Below, piece after piece: positions 1-7,425 of a stretch of DNA of 32,361 nt; position 1 is the stretch's first letter, and the number at the start of each line of letters is the position of its first letter. The notes beneath the pieces are model-generated. The model was not told where the DNA came from. It made no database searches and saw nothing but the letters and a program-made list of their open reading frames with translations. Origin of the DNA: an uncultured Clostridia bacterium (GTDB lineage: Bacteria; Bacillota; Clostridia; TANB77; CAG-508). The DNA lies in assembly GCA_947628715.1 (NCBI GenBank), contig CANRAW010000014.1:1-32361 (forward strand). Reading direction: 5' to 3'. A program made the position numbers and the translations under genes.

Positions 1-975
1 CCAGTGGATTTAATTGGTAAATACATAAACTATGGCGACTTTGTTGAAGGAGTTGGTACTACATACTACAATGCCGATGCAACTGGAATAAGCAATGACC
101 CAAATTATACAACTGATGGCAAATACGGAATCAACCACTACTCAAGCGGAGACGGCGTAAGCGCATCATATAAAAACTCAGCGGCACCTAAAACCGAAGA
201 CTTAAACTGGAGAATATTTAAGATAGAAGGAAACGAAATGACACTAATATCAGAAAATCCAACAACATATACATTGAGATTATATGGATACGAGGGATAT
301 AACAACGCAGTAAAATTGCTAAATGACTTATGTAAGACATGCTATAGTAGTACGATTTTAGACGCAGAGGCAAGAAGTATAAAGAAAGAGGATATAGAGA
401 ACATAAGAAACGAAGATGGAAAAAAGATATATGAGCCAACAAGTTATGAATCTGGCAGTTACAAAAATGGAAATACATATCCGATAGAAAGTTCAAGTTA
501 TAGAAACATACCAAATATCTATCAATATGAGAAGGGAGCAGTAGTAAATGGAACCACAGGAAGTAAATTAGGATTAAGTGAACAAGACAAATGGTATAGC
601 GGATATACTCAAAGTAGTAATGTAACTAGCTTATCAATAAAATATACATATTATTATTTTGACTGGAGTAGTTTAAAAATACCGAGTCGTTATCAAGAAT
701 TAATAGTACCAAGTTCAGTATCTTACTGGGTGGCTTCGCGCTGCGTCGGTTATAACAGTAGCGATGCGTATTTCAGCGTGTACCGTGTGTATAGCGTCTA
801 CGTGAACGCGTACTATTTGTTCTACTCGAGAATTTACGGGTGGGACACCAGTGATTCGGTGCGCCCGGTAGTTACTATCGATCTAAGTAACATAGATTTA
901 AAACTTCAAAAAGACGATGGAACAGTTTTAGGAGAATCAGCAACGAGTCCTATAGAAATTACGAAAAAATCATAA
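1..975 (+). CDS. Surface-type protein with hypervariable C-terminus (5' partial)
   Basis: The reading frame is open to the left edge, so the gene probably starts upstream; the GTG at 4 is only the first possible start inside the window. I do not recognise a named family. The visible 324 residues are rich in Tyr, Ser and Asn. Near residue 240 a conserved-looking SYWVASR segment begins, and the domain closes with RPVVTIDLS, a pattern I associate with lectin-fold domains on surface proteins of uncultured Firmicutes. Between these anchors (748-855) codons end almost only in C, T or G, unlike the A-rich third positions of the rest of the gene, which looks like diversity-generating retroelement mutagenesis. 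No signal peptide can be judged because the N-terminus is missing. A binding or display role is inference. Confidence 0.6.
   Translation, partial: PVDLIGKYINYGDFVEGVGTTYYNADATGISNDPNYTTDGKYGINHYSSGDGVSASYKNSAAPKTEDLNWRIFKIEGNEMTLISENPTTYTLRLYGYEGYNNAVKLLNDLCKTCYSSTILDAEARSIKKEDIENIRNEDGKKIYEPTSYESGSYKNGNTYPIESSSYRNIPNIYQYEKGAVVNGTTGSKLGLSEQDKWYSGYTQSSNVTSLSIKYTYYYFDWSSLKIPSRYQELIVPSSVSYWVASRCVGYNSSDAYFSVYRVYSVYVNAYYLFYSRIYGWDTSDSVRPVVTIDLSNIDLKLQKDDGTVLGESATSPIEITKKS
748..855 (+). other. Candidate diversity-generating retroelement variable region
   Basis: Of 36 codons here, 26 end in C or T, nine in G and only one (AGA) in A, although A is the favoured third base elsewhere in this genome. 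The Y-ending codons encode Tyr, Ser, Asn, Asp, Gly, Val, Phe, Ile and Thr, which is what AAY codons of a template become when adenines are randomised. A GC-rich constant segment (856-879, encoding SVRPVVTI) follows, where an initiation-of-mutagenic-homology sequence would sit. No template repeat or reverse transcriptase is present in the window, so this is inferred from codon pattern alone. Confidence 0.45.
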
Positions 976-1031
976 ACATAGAAGGAAAAACCAACACAAG
1001 CAGAGTGCATAAACATCTTTTAGAAGATACG

Positions 1032-1060
1032 GCGCGGGAAGGAGGAAAGCCTTCCTGCGT
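1032..1060 (+). other. GC-rich hairpin downstream of the variable gene
   Basis: An 11-bp stem including two G-U pairs, with a 7-nt loop, centred on GGAAGG/CCTTCC. It lies about 60 bases after the stop codon and has no T-run after it, so it is not a terminator. Hairpins or cruciforms just 3' of the variable region help retrohoming in known diversity-generating retroelements; that role here is inference. The remainder of 976-1130 has no credible gene. Confidence 0.5.
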
Positions 1061-1130
1061 AAGGCGTAGGAGACCAAACTATCGGTCATATCGGGCACAT
1101 AACCGTATGATATAAAAAGTTACATTTATA

Positions 1131-1172
1131 CCCCAAGGCAGGAGTAATTTGCTCTTGCCTTGGGGCTTTTTT
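1131..1172 (+). terminator. Rho-independent terminator
   Basis: A 10-bp perfect stem (CCCCAAGGCA with TGCCTTGGGG) encloses a 15-nt loop and is followed at once by C and a run of six T. It would end transcription from the variable-protein gene and insulate the thioesterase promoter. Confidence 0.9.
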
Positions 1173-1184
1173 CTATATAATACG

Positions 1185-1213
1185 TTGACATTTAGCGTCA
1201 AATACAATATAAT
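1185..1213 (+). promoter_or_regulatory. Sigma-A promoter for the thioesterase gene
   Basis: Consensus TTGACA (1185-1190), a 17-bp spacer and consensus TATAAT (1208-1213). The -35 box is part of an inverted repeat, TTGAC-7 nt-GTCAA (1185-1201), which could be an operator for a repressor; that is inference. Confidence 0.8.
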
Positions 1214-1288
1214 ACCATATTGAAATAATTTTACTATATACTATTATATACTCTAGTATGTTTTAGAAGGAAGGTGTAATTACAAAAA

Positions 1289-2008
1289 ATGGCAGTATTT
1301 GAATACAAAGCAAATATAAGATATTGTGACATAAATGAAAATAACGAATTATCAGATAAAGGAATAATAAATATTTTATCACAGGCAGCTGGAGTACACT
1401 CAGAACAAGTAGGATATGGTTTAAATGAAATAGAAGAAACAAATTATACATGGATGCTTTTATTTTGGAAAATAAGGTTTTACAAAAGACCAAAGTGGAA
1501 TACGACCCTTAATGTAAAAACATGGGCAAGAAAGTTTGAGAAGGTCTCTTCATGGAGAGATTTTGAGGTATATAATGAAAATGGAGAAAAAATAGCAATT
1601 GCAACAACGGAGTGGGTTTTGATAGATGCTAAAAAGCAGGCAATAACTAGAATAACAGAAGACATGATGGAAAGATATGGCTTAGAACCTAAGCAAGCCT
1701 TTGAAGAAGAGATTACAGGGAAAATGGAAAAAAGTGAAAATGGAAAAAAGATTTATGAATACACAGCTCAAAGAGGAGATATAGATGTTAACCATCATGT
1801 AAATAATTCAAATTATCTAGACTTTGCATATAATGCAATTCCAGAAGGAGAAAGTCTAGCCTGCAATGATATTGAAATACAGTATAAAAAGCAAATTAAA
1901 CTAGGAGAGACATGTTCAGTTTTTTATGAAATAAAGGATAATGCAAAAATTATAACAATAAAAAGCATGGATGAAAAAGTGTTACATGCGACACTAAAAT
2001 TCTTCTAA
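1289..2008 (+). CDS. Acyl-ACP thioesterase
   Basis: Hydrolyses acyl-acyl carrier protein to release free fatty acids, ending or diverting fatty acid elongation in the cytosol. The 239-residue protein matches the usual length of bacterial FatA/FatB-type enzymes, built of two hotdog domains. The N-terminal half carries the helix-plus-sheet pattern ending in WVLID (about residues 107-111). The second half contains DIDVNHHVNNSNY, in which N168 and H170 fit the catalytic Asn/His of the family motif DxNxHVNN. An AAGGAAGGTG ribosome binding site precedes ATG 1289. It has its own consensus promoter; about 70 bases separate it from the oxidoreductase operon, which has a separate promoter. Family assignment is firm; chain-length preference cannot be read from sequence. 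Confidence 0.9.
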   Translation: MAVFEYKANIRYCDINENNELSDKGIINILSQAAGVHSEQVGYGLNEIEETNYTWMLLFWKIRFYKRPKWNTTLNVKTWARKFEKVSSWRDFEVYNENGEKIAIATTEWVLIDAKKQAITRITEDMMERYGLEPKQAFEEEITGKMEKSENGKKIYEYTAQRGDIDVNHHVNNSNYLDFAYNAIPEGESLACNDIEIQYKKQIKLGETCSVFYEIKDNAKIITIKSMDEKVLHATLKFF

Positions 2009-2023
2009 AGTTAGCGATTTCAA

Positions 2024-2052
2024 TTGACTTTAATATTTTTTTATAATATACT
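2024..2052 (+). promoter_or_regulatory. Promoter of the 2-oxoacid oxidoreductase operon
   Basis: TTGACT (2024-2029), 17-bp spacer, TATACT (2047-2052), placing the start of transcription about 20 bases before the AAGGAGGAG ribosome binding site of the gamma gene. A TATAAT at 2042-2047 lies too close to this -35 box to pair with it. Confidence 0.65.
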
Positions 2053-2078
2053 ATATTCTATGAAGGAGGAGAAAAAAC

Positions 2079-2648
2079 ATGATAGAAATAAGATGGCATG
2101 GTAGAGGAGGACAAGGAGCAAAAACTGCATCATTATTACTTGCAGATGCTGCTTTTAACACTGGTAAATATATTCAAGGATTCCCTGAATATGGACCAGA
2201 GAGAATGGGAGCTCCAATTACAGCTTACAACAGAATAAGCACAGAACCTATAACAATACATAGCAATATTTATGAACCAGATTATGTTGTTGTTGTAGAC
2301 GATACTTTGCTTGATTCAGTTGATGTTACATCAGGACTAAAAAAAGAAGGAGCAATAGTAATTAATACAACAAAAGATGCAAGCGAAATCAAATCAAAAC
2401 TTAAAAATTACGAAGGAGAAGTTTACACAATAGATGCAAGAAAAATATCTTTAGAGACACTTGGAAGATATTTCCCAAATACACCAATGCTTGCAGCAAT
2501 AGTAAAGGTAAGCAAGGTTATGACAGACGAAGAATTACTAAATGATATGGAAGGTTCTTTTAAACACAAATTTGCAAAGAAACCTGAAGTTATTGAAGGA
2601 AATATGAACGCTTTAAAGATGGCATTAAATGAAGTAAAGAAGATTTAA
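2079..2648 (+). CDS. porG: 2-oxoacid:ferredoxin oxidoreductase, gamma subunit
   Basis: Gamma subunit of a four-subunit pyruvate (or related 2-oxoacid) ferredoxin oxidoreductase, which converts the 2-oxoacid and CoA to acyl-CoA, CO2 and reduced ferredoxin. The 189-residue protein opens with IRWHGRGGQGAKTAS, the characteristic glycine-rich start of the gamma domain, and continues with SLLLADAAFNTGKYIQGFPE, typical of the family. It is first of four genes in the order gamma-delta-alpha-beta, the order seen in Thermotoga and archaeal enzymes, whereas many clostridia use one fused polypeptide. Substrate specificity (pyruvate, 2-oxoisovalerate or 2-oxoglutarate) cannot be decided from this subunit, so the symbol is provisional. 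Start ATG 2079 is fixed by AAGGAGGAG at 2062-2070. Confidence 0.85.
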   Translation: MIEIRWHGRGGQGAKTASLLLADAAFNTGKYIQGFPEYGPERMGAPITAYNRISTEPITIHSNIYEPDYVVVVDDTLLDSVDVTSGLKKEGAIVINTTKDASEIKSKLKNYEGEVYTIDARKISLETLGRYFPNTPMLAAIVKVSKVMTDEELLNDMEGSFKHKFAKKPEVIEGNMNALKMALNEVKKI

Positions 2649-2668
2649 GTAAAGCCTTAGGAAAGGAA

Positions 2669-2959
2669 ATGAAAAATATGAAAATAACACCAAATACGCC
2701 AGCAGAGAAAATGACTATTGCTGGAAATATTTATGAAGCTGGAAATTCACTTGAGTTCAAAACAGGTGATTGGAGATCACAAACACCAGTATTTTTAAGT
2801 GAAAAATGCAAACAATGTGGACTATGTTTTCCAGTTTGCCCAGATGATGCAATTCCTGTAAACAAAGACCAAAAAAGAGAAGATTTTAATTATGATTATT
2901 GTAAGGGTTGCGGAGTTTGCGCGAAGGTTTGTCCTTTTGGAGCAATCGAAATGAAATAA
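2669..2959 (+). CDS. porD: 2-oxoacid:ferredoxin oxidoreductase, delta (ferredoxin) subunit
   Basis: Small electron-transfer subunit that carries two [4Fe-4S] clusters between the catalytic site and external ferredoxin. Two CxxCxxCxxxC(P) motifs are visible: CKQCGLCFPVCP in the middle and CKGCGVCAKVCP near the C-terminus. A stretch before them (TGDWRSQTPVF) is typical of the delta subunits of these complexes and distinguishes it from a free ferredoxin. Length 96 residues is normal. Two starts are possible, ATG 2669 and ATG 2678, both downstream of an AGGAAAGGA ribosome binding site; the choice changes only three residues. It lies 20 bases after the gamma gene and 29 bases before the alpha start. 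Confidence 0.88.
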   Translation: MKNMKITPNTPAEKMTIAGNIYEAGNSLEFKTGDWRSQTPVFLSEKCKQCGLCFPVCPDDAIPVNKDQKREDFNYDYCKGCGVCAKVCPFGAIEMK

Positions 2960-2988
2960 AATTATACAATAAATTAGGAGGAAAAATT

Positions 2989-4176
2989 ATGTCAATAAGA
3001 GAACGCTTAAGCGGAAATGAAGCTGCAGCAATTGCAATGAAACAAATTAATCCAGATGTAGTTGCAGCATTCCCAATTACACCATCTACTGAAATTCCAC
3101 AATATTTTTCAACATTTGTTAGTAACGGAGCTGTTGATACGGAGTTTGTTGCAGTAGAGAGTGAACACAGTGCAATGAGTGCTTGTATAGGAGCAGAAGC
3201 AGCTGGTGCAAGAGCTATGACAGCTACATCAGCAAATGGTTTATCGTTAATGTGGGAGATGATATACATTGCATCAAGTCTTAGATTACCAATTGTAATG
3301 TCTTTGGTAAATCGTGCAGTGTCAGGACCATTAAACATACATAATGACCATTCAGACGCAATGGGAGTTAGAGATGCAGGATGGATAATGCTTTTCTCAG
3401 AGAATAATCAAGAGGCTTATGATAATTTATTAATGGCTCACAGAATAGCAGAACATAAAGACGTTCAATTACCACTTATGGTATGCCAAGATGGATTTAT
3501 CACATCTCACTCTATTGAAAATATAGAGTTAGTTGAGGATGATAAAGCAAGAGAGTTTGTTGGAAAATACAAACCAGAACATTATTTATTAAATAGAAAA
3601 GAACCAATGGCAATTGGTCCACTTGATGTTCAACCATATTTATTTGAACATAAATATCAACAAGCAAATGCAATGAGAAATGCTAAAAAGGTAATAGAAG
3701 AAGTATCAAGAGATTTTGAAAAAATGACTGGAAGGAAATATTCGTTCTTCGAGGAATACAAACTTGATGATGCTGAAATGGCTATTATTTGTATGAATTC
3801 AACAGCTGGTACTACAAAATATGTTGTAGATATGTTAAGAGCAAAAGGAATAAAGGCAGGATTATTAAAAATACGTATGTACAGACCTTTCCCAGCTGAA
3901 GAAATTGCAAAAGCAATAGAGCATGTAAAAGCAGTTGCTGTATTAGACAAATCTGATTCATTAAACGGAGCAGGTGGAGCTTTATATACAGAGGTTGCTT
4001 CTGCAATGTATACTAATGGTAAAAATGTTCCAATGGTAAATTATGTATATGGTATCGGAGGAAGAGATACAACTGCAAGTGATATAGAGGGCGTATATAA
4101 AGATTTAGGAGAAATTGTAAAAACTGGAAAGATAGATAATCCATATAGATACTTTGGTTTAAGGAGGGAAAAATAA
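2989..4176 (+). CDS. porA: 2-oxoacid:ferredoxin oxidoreductase, alpha subunit
   Basis: Alpha subunit, contributing the pyrimidine side of the thiamine-diphosphate site and the domain that helps bind CoA. From ATG 2989 the protein has 395 residues, normal for the family. The start is set by AGGAGG at 2976-2981; an in-frame extension upstream would overlap the delta gene and lacks a ribosome site. Typical features are SGNEAAAIAMKQ at the N-terminus, AFPITPSTEIPQ, a conserved ESEHSAMSA, and near the end YGIGGRDT. The stop overlaps the start of the beta gene by one base (TAATG), indicating translational coupling. Fit to the pyruvate subclass is likely but not proven. Confidence 0.88.
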   Translation: MSIRERLSGNEAAAIAMKQINPDVVAAFPITPSTEIPQYFSTFVSNGAVDTEFVAVESEHSAMSACIGAEAAGARAMTATSANGLSLMWEMIYIASSLRLPIVMSLVNRAVSGPLNIHNDHSDAMGVRDAGWIMLFSENNQEAYDNLLMAHRIAEHKDVQLPLMVCQDGFITSHSIENIELVEDDKAREFVGKYKPEHYLLNRKEPMAIGPLDVQPYLFEHKYQQANAMRNAKKVIEEVSRDFEKMTGRKYSFFEEYKLDDAEMAIICMNSTAGTTKYVVDMLRAKGIKAGLLKIRMYRPFPAEEIAKAIEHVKAVAVLDKSDSLNGAGGALYTEVASAMYTNGKNVPMVNYVYGIGGRDTTASDIEGVYKDLGEIVKTGKIDNPYRYFGLRREK

Positions 4177-5126
4177 TGGCATATAATGTAAAGGAAATAG
4201 TAGCAGAAAAACCTTCAAGATTTTTAGCAGGACATAGGATGTGTGCAGGATGTGGAGCACCACCAGTTGCACGTATGGTTCTTAGAGCATTAAAGAAAGA
4301 GGATCATGCTGTAGTTTGTACAGCAACAGGATGTATGGAGGTTTCAACATTTATATATCCATATACATCATGGTCAGATTCTTTTATACATACAGCTTTT
4401 GAGTGCGCTGGAGCAACTTTATCAGGAGTAGAGGCTGCATACAAGTCACTTAAAAATCAAGGAAAATTACCAGAGGATGAGCATACAAAGTTCATAGCTT
4501 TTGGTGGAGATGGAGGAACTTATGATATAGGTTTACAAAGTCTATCTGGAGCTATGGAAAGAGGACATGACATGGTATATGTATGCTATGACAATGGTGC
4601 ATACATGAATACAGGTATCCAACGTTCTTCAGCAACACCACATTTTGCTGATACAACTACATCACCTGCTGGTACAAAAATTCCAGGAAAAATGCAACCA
4701 AGAAAAGATTTAACGGAAATAATGGCAGGACATCACATACCTTATGTTGCTCAAAGTATTGCAACTGCTAACTTTAAAGATTTATATGAAAAGGCTGAAA
4801 AGGCTATATATACAAAGGGAGCAGCTTTCTTAAATGTAATGGCGCCATGCCCTAGAGGATGGGGATATCCAACAGAGGATTTAATGCAAATTAATAAATT
4901 GGCTGTTGAGACTTGCTATTGGCCATTATATGAGGTTGAAGATGGAAAATACAAGATTAATTATAAACCTGCAAAGAAACTTCCAATAGAGGAGTTCTTG
5001 AAACCACAAAGAAGATTTAAGCACATGTTTAAACCAGGTAATGAGTGGATGATTGAGGAGTTCCAAAAGGAACTTGACCAAAGATGGGAAGAACTTTTAA
5101 GATTAGAAGAAATAACAAACAAATAA
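4176..5126 (+). CDS. porB: 2-oxoacid:ferredoxin oxidoreductase, beta subunit
   Basis: Beta subunit, which binds the diphosphate and Mg2+ of thiamine diphosphate and a proximal [4Fe-4S] cluster. The thiamine motif is visible as FGGDGGTYDIG, followed about 25 residues on by YDNGAYMNTGIQRS. The cluster-binding cysteines are probably the pair in MCAGCGAP near the N-terminus, the one in TATGCMEV, and the one in APCPRGW. The 316 residues match the family. It is the last gene of the operon: a terminator follows within 10 bases. Because it starts inside the stop of the alpha gene, the two subunits are probably made in equal amounts. Confidence 0.88.
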   Translation: MAYNVKEIVAEKPSRFLAGHRMCAGCGAPPVARMVLRALKKEDHAVVCTATGCMEVSTFIYPYTSWSDSFIHTAFECAGATLSGVEAAYKSLKNQGKLPEDEHTKFIAFGGDGGTYDIGLQSLSGAMERGHDMVYVCYDNGAYMNTGIQRSSATPHFADTTTSPAGTKIPGKMQPRKDLTEIMAGHHIPYVAQSIATANFKDLYEKAEKAIYTKGAAFLNVMAPCPRGWGYPTEDLMQINKLAVETCYWPLYEVEDGKYKINYKPAKKLPIEEFLKPQRRFKHMFKPGNEWMIEEFQKELDQRWEELLRLEEITNK

Positions 5127-5130
5127 ACAC

Positions 5131-5162
5131 AAAGCACCTAAATTTCTTAGGTGCTTTTTTTA
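5131..5162 (+). terminator. Rho-independent terminator of the oxidoreductase operon
   Basis: A perfect 10-bp stem (AAGCACCTAA with TTAGGTGCTT), 5-nt loop and a run of T directly after it, five bases past the stop codon of the beta gene. Confidence 0.92.
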
Positions 5163-5174
5163 TGCTGTATAATC

Positions 5175-5353
5175 AGATACAAAATGAAAATTTTACGTTC
5201 GGAGACTTTGTCCTTGGTTTTCTTCGCAGAAATTCTAAAACTTCCTTATGGCACCCTTCCACGGCAAGCGTGAACTCTTTCCATAAGGAAGTTTAATAAT
5301 TTCTAGCTCGCAAACACTCCAGCGCTCCTCTCTTAAATTTTAATTTTGTATCT
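5175..5353. repeat. Large palindromic intergenic element
   Basis: A 179-base segment with nested inverted repeats. The ends pair perfectly over 11 bp (AGATACAAAAT with ATTTTGTATCT) and further with one mismatch. An inner stem of 14 perfect bp (AAACTTCCTTATGG at 5238-5251 with CCATAAGGAAGTTT at 5281-5294) extends outward imperfectly to GAAATT/AATTTC. A small CACG/CGTG hairpin sits in the loop. It is more GC-rich than nearby intergenic sequence. Best readings are a non-autonomous inverted-repeat element (MITE-like) or a structured RNA. With the terminator and promoter on either side it fills the gene-free stretch 5127-5488. Confidence 0.6.
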
Positions 5354-5420
5354 TCTTAAGCTATAATTTTAAATCGACTTTTTTCGACATTTTATTTTTT
5401 CTTAAAATTAGAAAAAAACA

Positions 5421-5449
5421 TTGAACACTTTGCCAAAATATGATATATT
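5421..5449 (+). promoter_or_regulatory. Promoter of the long WG-repeat/acpS/addB operon
   Basis: TTGAAC (5421-5426), 17-bp spacer, TATATT (5444-5449), 40 bases before the WG-repeat gene. No other clear promoter or terminator is seen until 16661, so this one may drive ten genes. Confidence 0.7.
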
Positions 5450-5488
5450 AAAACCATAAAAAAAAGAAAAAATTATAAGGAGGTATTT

Positions 5489-7021
5489 ATGGCAAGACGT
5501 GCTAGAAGATATGATGGGGAGCAAAAACTAAATGTAAAGAAAATAATTGCGGTAATAGTATTATTACTTGTAGTTGTGATGTTTTTCATTGGCATAAAAT
5601 CATTATTAAAAACACACTCAGAGAGCACATCAGGAAAAATAGAAACACTAAACTATTATACAGTATATGACAACGGAAAATGGGGTGTAATAAATTCCTA
5701 CGGTAAAAGCGTAATAGAAGCCGAGTATGACGAAATGATAGTAATACCAGATAGCACAAAAGCCATATTTATCTGTACTTATGATATAGATTATTCACAA
5801 GGAACATACAAAACAAAAGCTGTTAATTCAAAAAATAAAGATATAGTAACTGGATATGACCAAGTAGAAGCAATTACAAATTATGATAAAAACCAAAATT
5901 TATGGTATGAACAAAATGTTCTAAGAGTACAAAAAGATGGAAAATATGGGCTTGTAGATTATGATGGAGAAGAAATACTACCATGCGAATACGAAAAAAT
6001 CGAAGCAATTCAAGGAATAAAAAATAGCTTAATTATTACAAAAGATGGAAAACAAGGCTTATCAGATGACCTTGGAAATGTAATAATAGAGCCAAAATAT
6101 AAAAAAATAGAAAAAATTGAAGAAGACTATAAAAATGGCTATATAGTAGTAAACGAAGAAGATAAATATGGCATAATCGGATATGATAAAGCGGAAATAT
6201 TACCATGCCAATATGAAGAAGTAAAAGGTATATATTCAGAAGATATATTTATTGTAAAGAAAGATGGAAAATATATAGCAATTGATAAAGAAGGAAACAC
6301 AATATTAGAAAACAAATTTGATGATGCAATGGATATAGAGGGAGAATATATTGCTGTCAAAAAAGGTGGAAAAGCTGGAGTTATAGACAAAAATGGTGAA
6401 ACAAAAGTTAAATTTGAATATGACGAATTAACTTTTGCAAATAGTAAATTTTGCATAGGATTAAAAAATGATAAATATGGAATAGTTGACATAGAGGGAA
6501 CAGAAAAAATCGGCTTTGAATATATAGACATGAACTATGTAAAAACAGGAGATTTTATTGTTGCAGATTATTTATCAGATAACAAACTTGTATCAAAAGT
6601 ATTTGACTCAAATTTTGAAGAAAAAATAAATGGAACAGTATCAGAAGTAAACACAGCAAAGGGATATATAAAAGTTAATACAAACGACGAATACAAATAT
6701 TATAATTTCAAATTTGAAGAAATAGAATCTTCTAGTGTGTTAAACGCAAACAAATTATTTTTAAGCAAAAAAGATGGAAAATACGGATTTGTAGATGCTT
6801 CTGGAAAAGTCGTAGTAGATTATATATATGACGACGCAACAGAACAAAATGTAAGCGGATATGCAGGAGTAAAGAAAGATGGACTTTGGGGCTCAATAGA
6901 TATAAACGGAAAAGTCGTAATAGAGCCAGAGTATAATTTAGACAATAACACAAAAATTGATTTTATAGGTGCTTGGCATATATGCGAAGATAAAAATGCA
7001 AATTATTATATAGATGTGTAA
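5489..7021 (+). CDS. Membrane-anchored WG-repeat protein
   Basis: A 510-residue protein with a short basic N-terminus, one transmembrane segment at about residues 18-38, and a long extracytoplasmic part made of tandem WG-type repeats. Each repeat of about 30-45 residues has the form DGKWG(V/L)(I/V)..G..(V/I)(I/E)P.(Y/F)(D/E), for example NGKWGVINSYG, DGKYGLVDYDG, DGKYGFVDASG and DGLWGSIDING; I count roughly eight to ten. Such repeats occur in many surface or periplasmic proteins of unknown function and probably mediate protein contacts. Start ATG 5489 follows AAGGAGGT. acpS starts 12 bases downstream, so the gene heads the long operon, but its link to CoA, ACP and DNA repair genes is not explained by its sequence. 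Confidence 0.85.
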   Translation: MARRARRYDGEQKLNVKKIIAVIVLLLVVVMFFIGIKSLLKTHSESTSGKIETLNYYTVYDNGKWGVINSYGKSVIEAEYDEMIVIPDSTKAIFICTYDIDYSQGTYKTKAVNSKNKDIVTGYDQVEAITNYDKNQNLWYEQNVLRVQKDGKYGLVDYDGEEILPCEYEKIEAIQGIKNSLIITKDGKQGLSDDLGNVIIEPKYKKIEKIEEDYKNGYIVVNEEDKYGIIGYDKAEILPCQYEEVKGIYSEDIFIVKKDGKYIAIDKEGNTILENKFDDAMDIEGEYIAVKKGGKAGVIDKNGETKVKFEYDELTFANSKFCIGLKNDKYGIVDIEGTEKIGFEYIDMNYVKTGDFIVADYLSDNKLVSKVFDSNFEEKINGTVSEVNTAKGYIKVNTNDEYKYYNFKFEEIESSSVLNANKLFLSKKDGKYGFVDASGKVVVDYIYDDATEQNVSGYAGVKKDGLWGSIDINGKVVIEPEYNLDNNTKIDFIGAWHICEDKNANYYIDV

Positions 7022-7033
7022 AAGGAATTAAAA

Positions 7034-7411
7034 ATGAAGGTAACTTGCGGAACAGATATTATAGAAATAAATAGAATAAAAAAGACAATAGAAGAAAACG
7101 AGGAAGAATTTAAAAATAAAATATATACCAAAGAAGAAATAAAATATTGCGAGAGCAAAAATAACGTAAAATACCAACATTATGCCGTTAGATTTGCTGC
7201 AAAAGAGGCAATTTTTAAAGCAATATCTAATAGTCTAAAAGATAAGTTTAGTGTATCATGGAAAGATGCAGAAATAATAAATGACGAAAATGGCAGGCCA
7301 CACGTACATTTCATAAATAAAAAAATAGAAAACTTAGAAAGTATAGAAATAAGCATGTCACATTGTAAAGAATATGCAGTTGCAAGTGTTATTGCGATAT
7401 GGGATAACTAG
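7034..7411 (+). CDS. acpS: Holo-[acyl-carrier-protein] synthase
   Basis: Transfers the 4'-phosphopantetheine arm of CoA to a serine of apo-ACP, activating it for fatty acid synthesis. The 125-residue length matches the trimeric AcpS class. The Mg2+-binding Asp is D8 in CGTDIIEI, and the second conserved motif RFAAKEAIFKA carries the acidic ligand and the Lys that contacts CoA. The C-terminus has the usual SMSHCKEYAVASVI. The gene lies in one operon with coaD and coaE, whose product CoA is the substrate here. It is separated by 14 bases from tatD. Confidence 0.95.
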   Translation: MKVTCGTDIIEINRIKKTIEENEEEFKNKIYTKEEIKYCESKNNVKYQHYAVRFAAKEAIFKAISNSLKDKFSVSWKDAEIINDENGRPHVHFINKKIENLESIEISMSHCKEYAVASVIAIWDN

Positions 7412-7425
7412 AAAGGATTGCAGAA

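Noticed and set aside
1035-1037. In-frame CGG in the open frame after the first gene as a tenth shift site
   Set aside because: That frame has no start, no recognised protein and sits in a hairpin; neither reading gives a convincing product.
976-1180. Reverse transcriptase or template repeat of the suspected retroelement close to the target gene
   Set aside because: No frame with reverse-transcriptase motifs and no near-copy of 748-855 is present downstream; upstream lies outside the window.
5084-5296. Open frame of 70 codons across the end of the por operon
   Set aside because: It overlaps the beta gene in another frame, runs through the terminator and the palindrome, and has no ribosome site.
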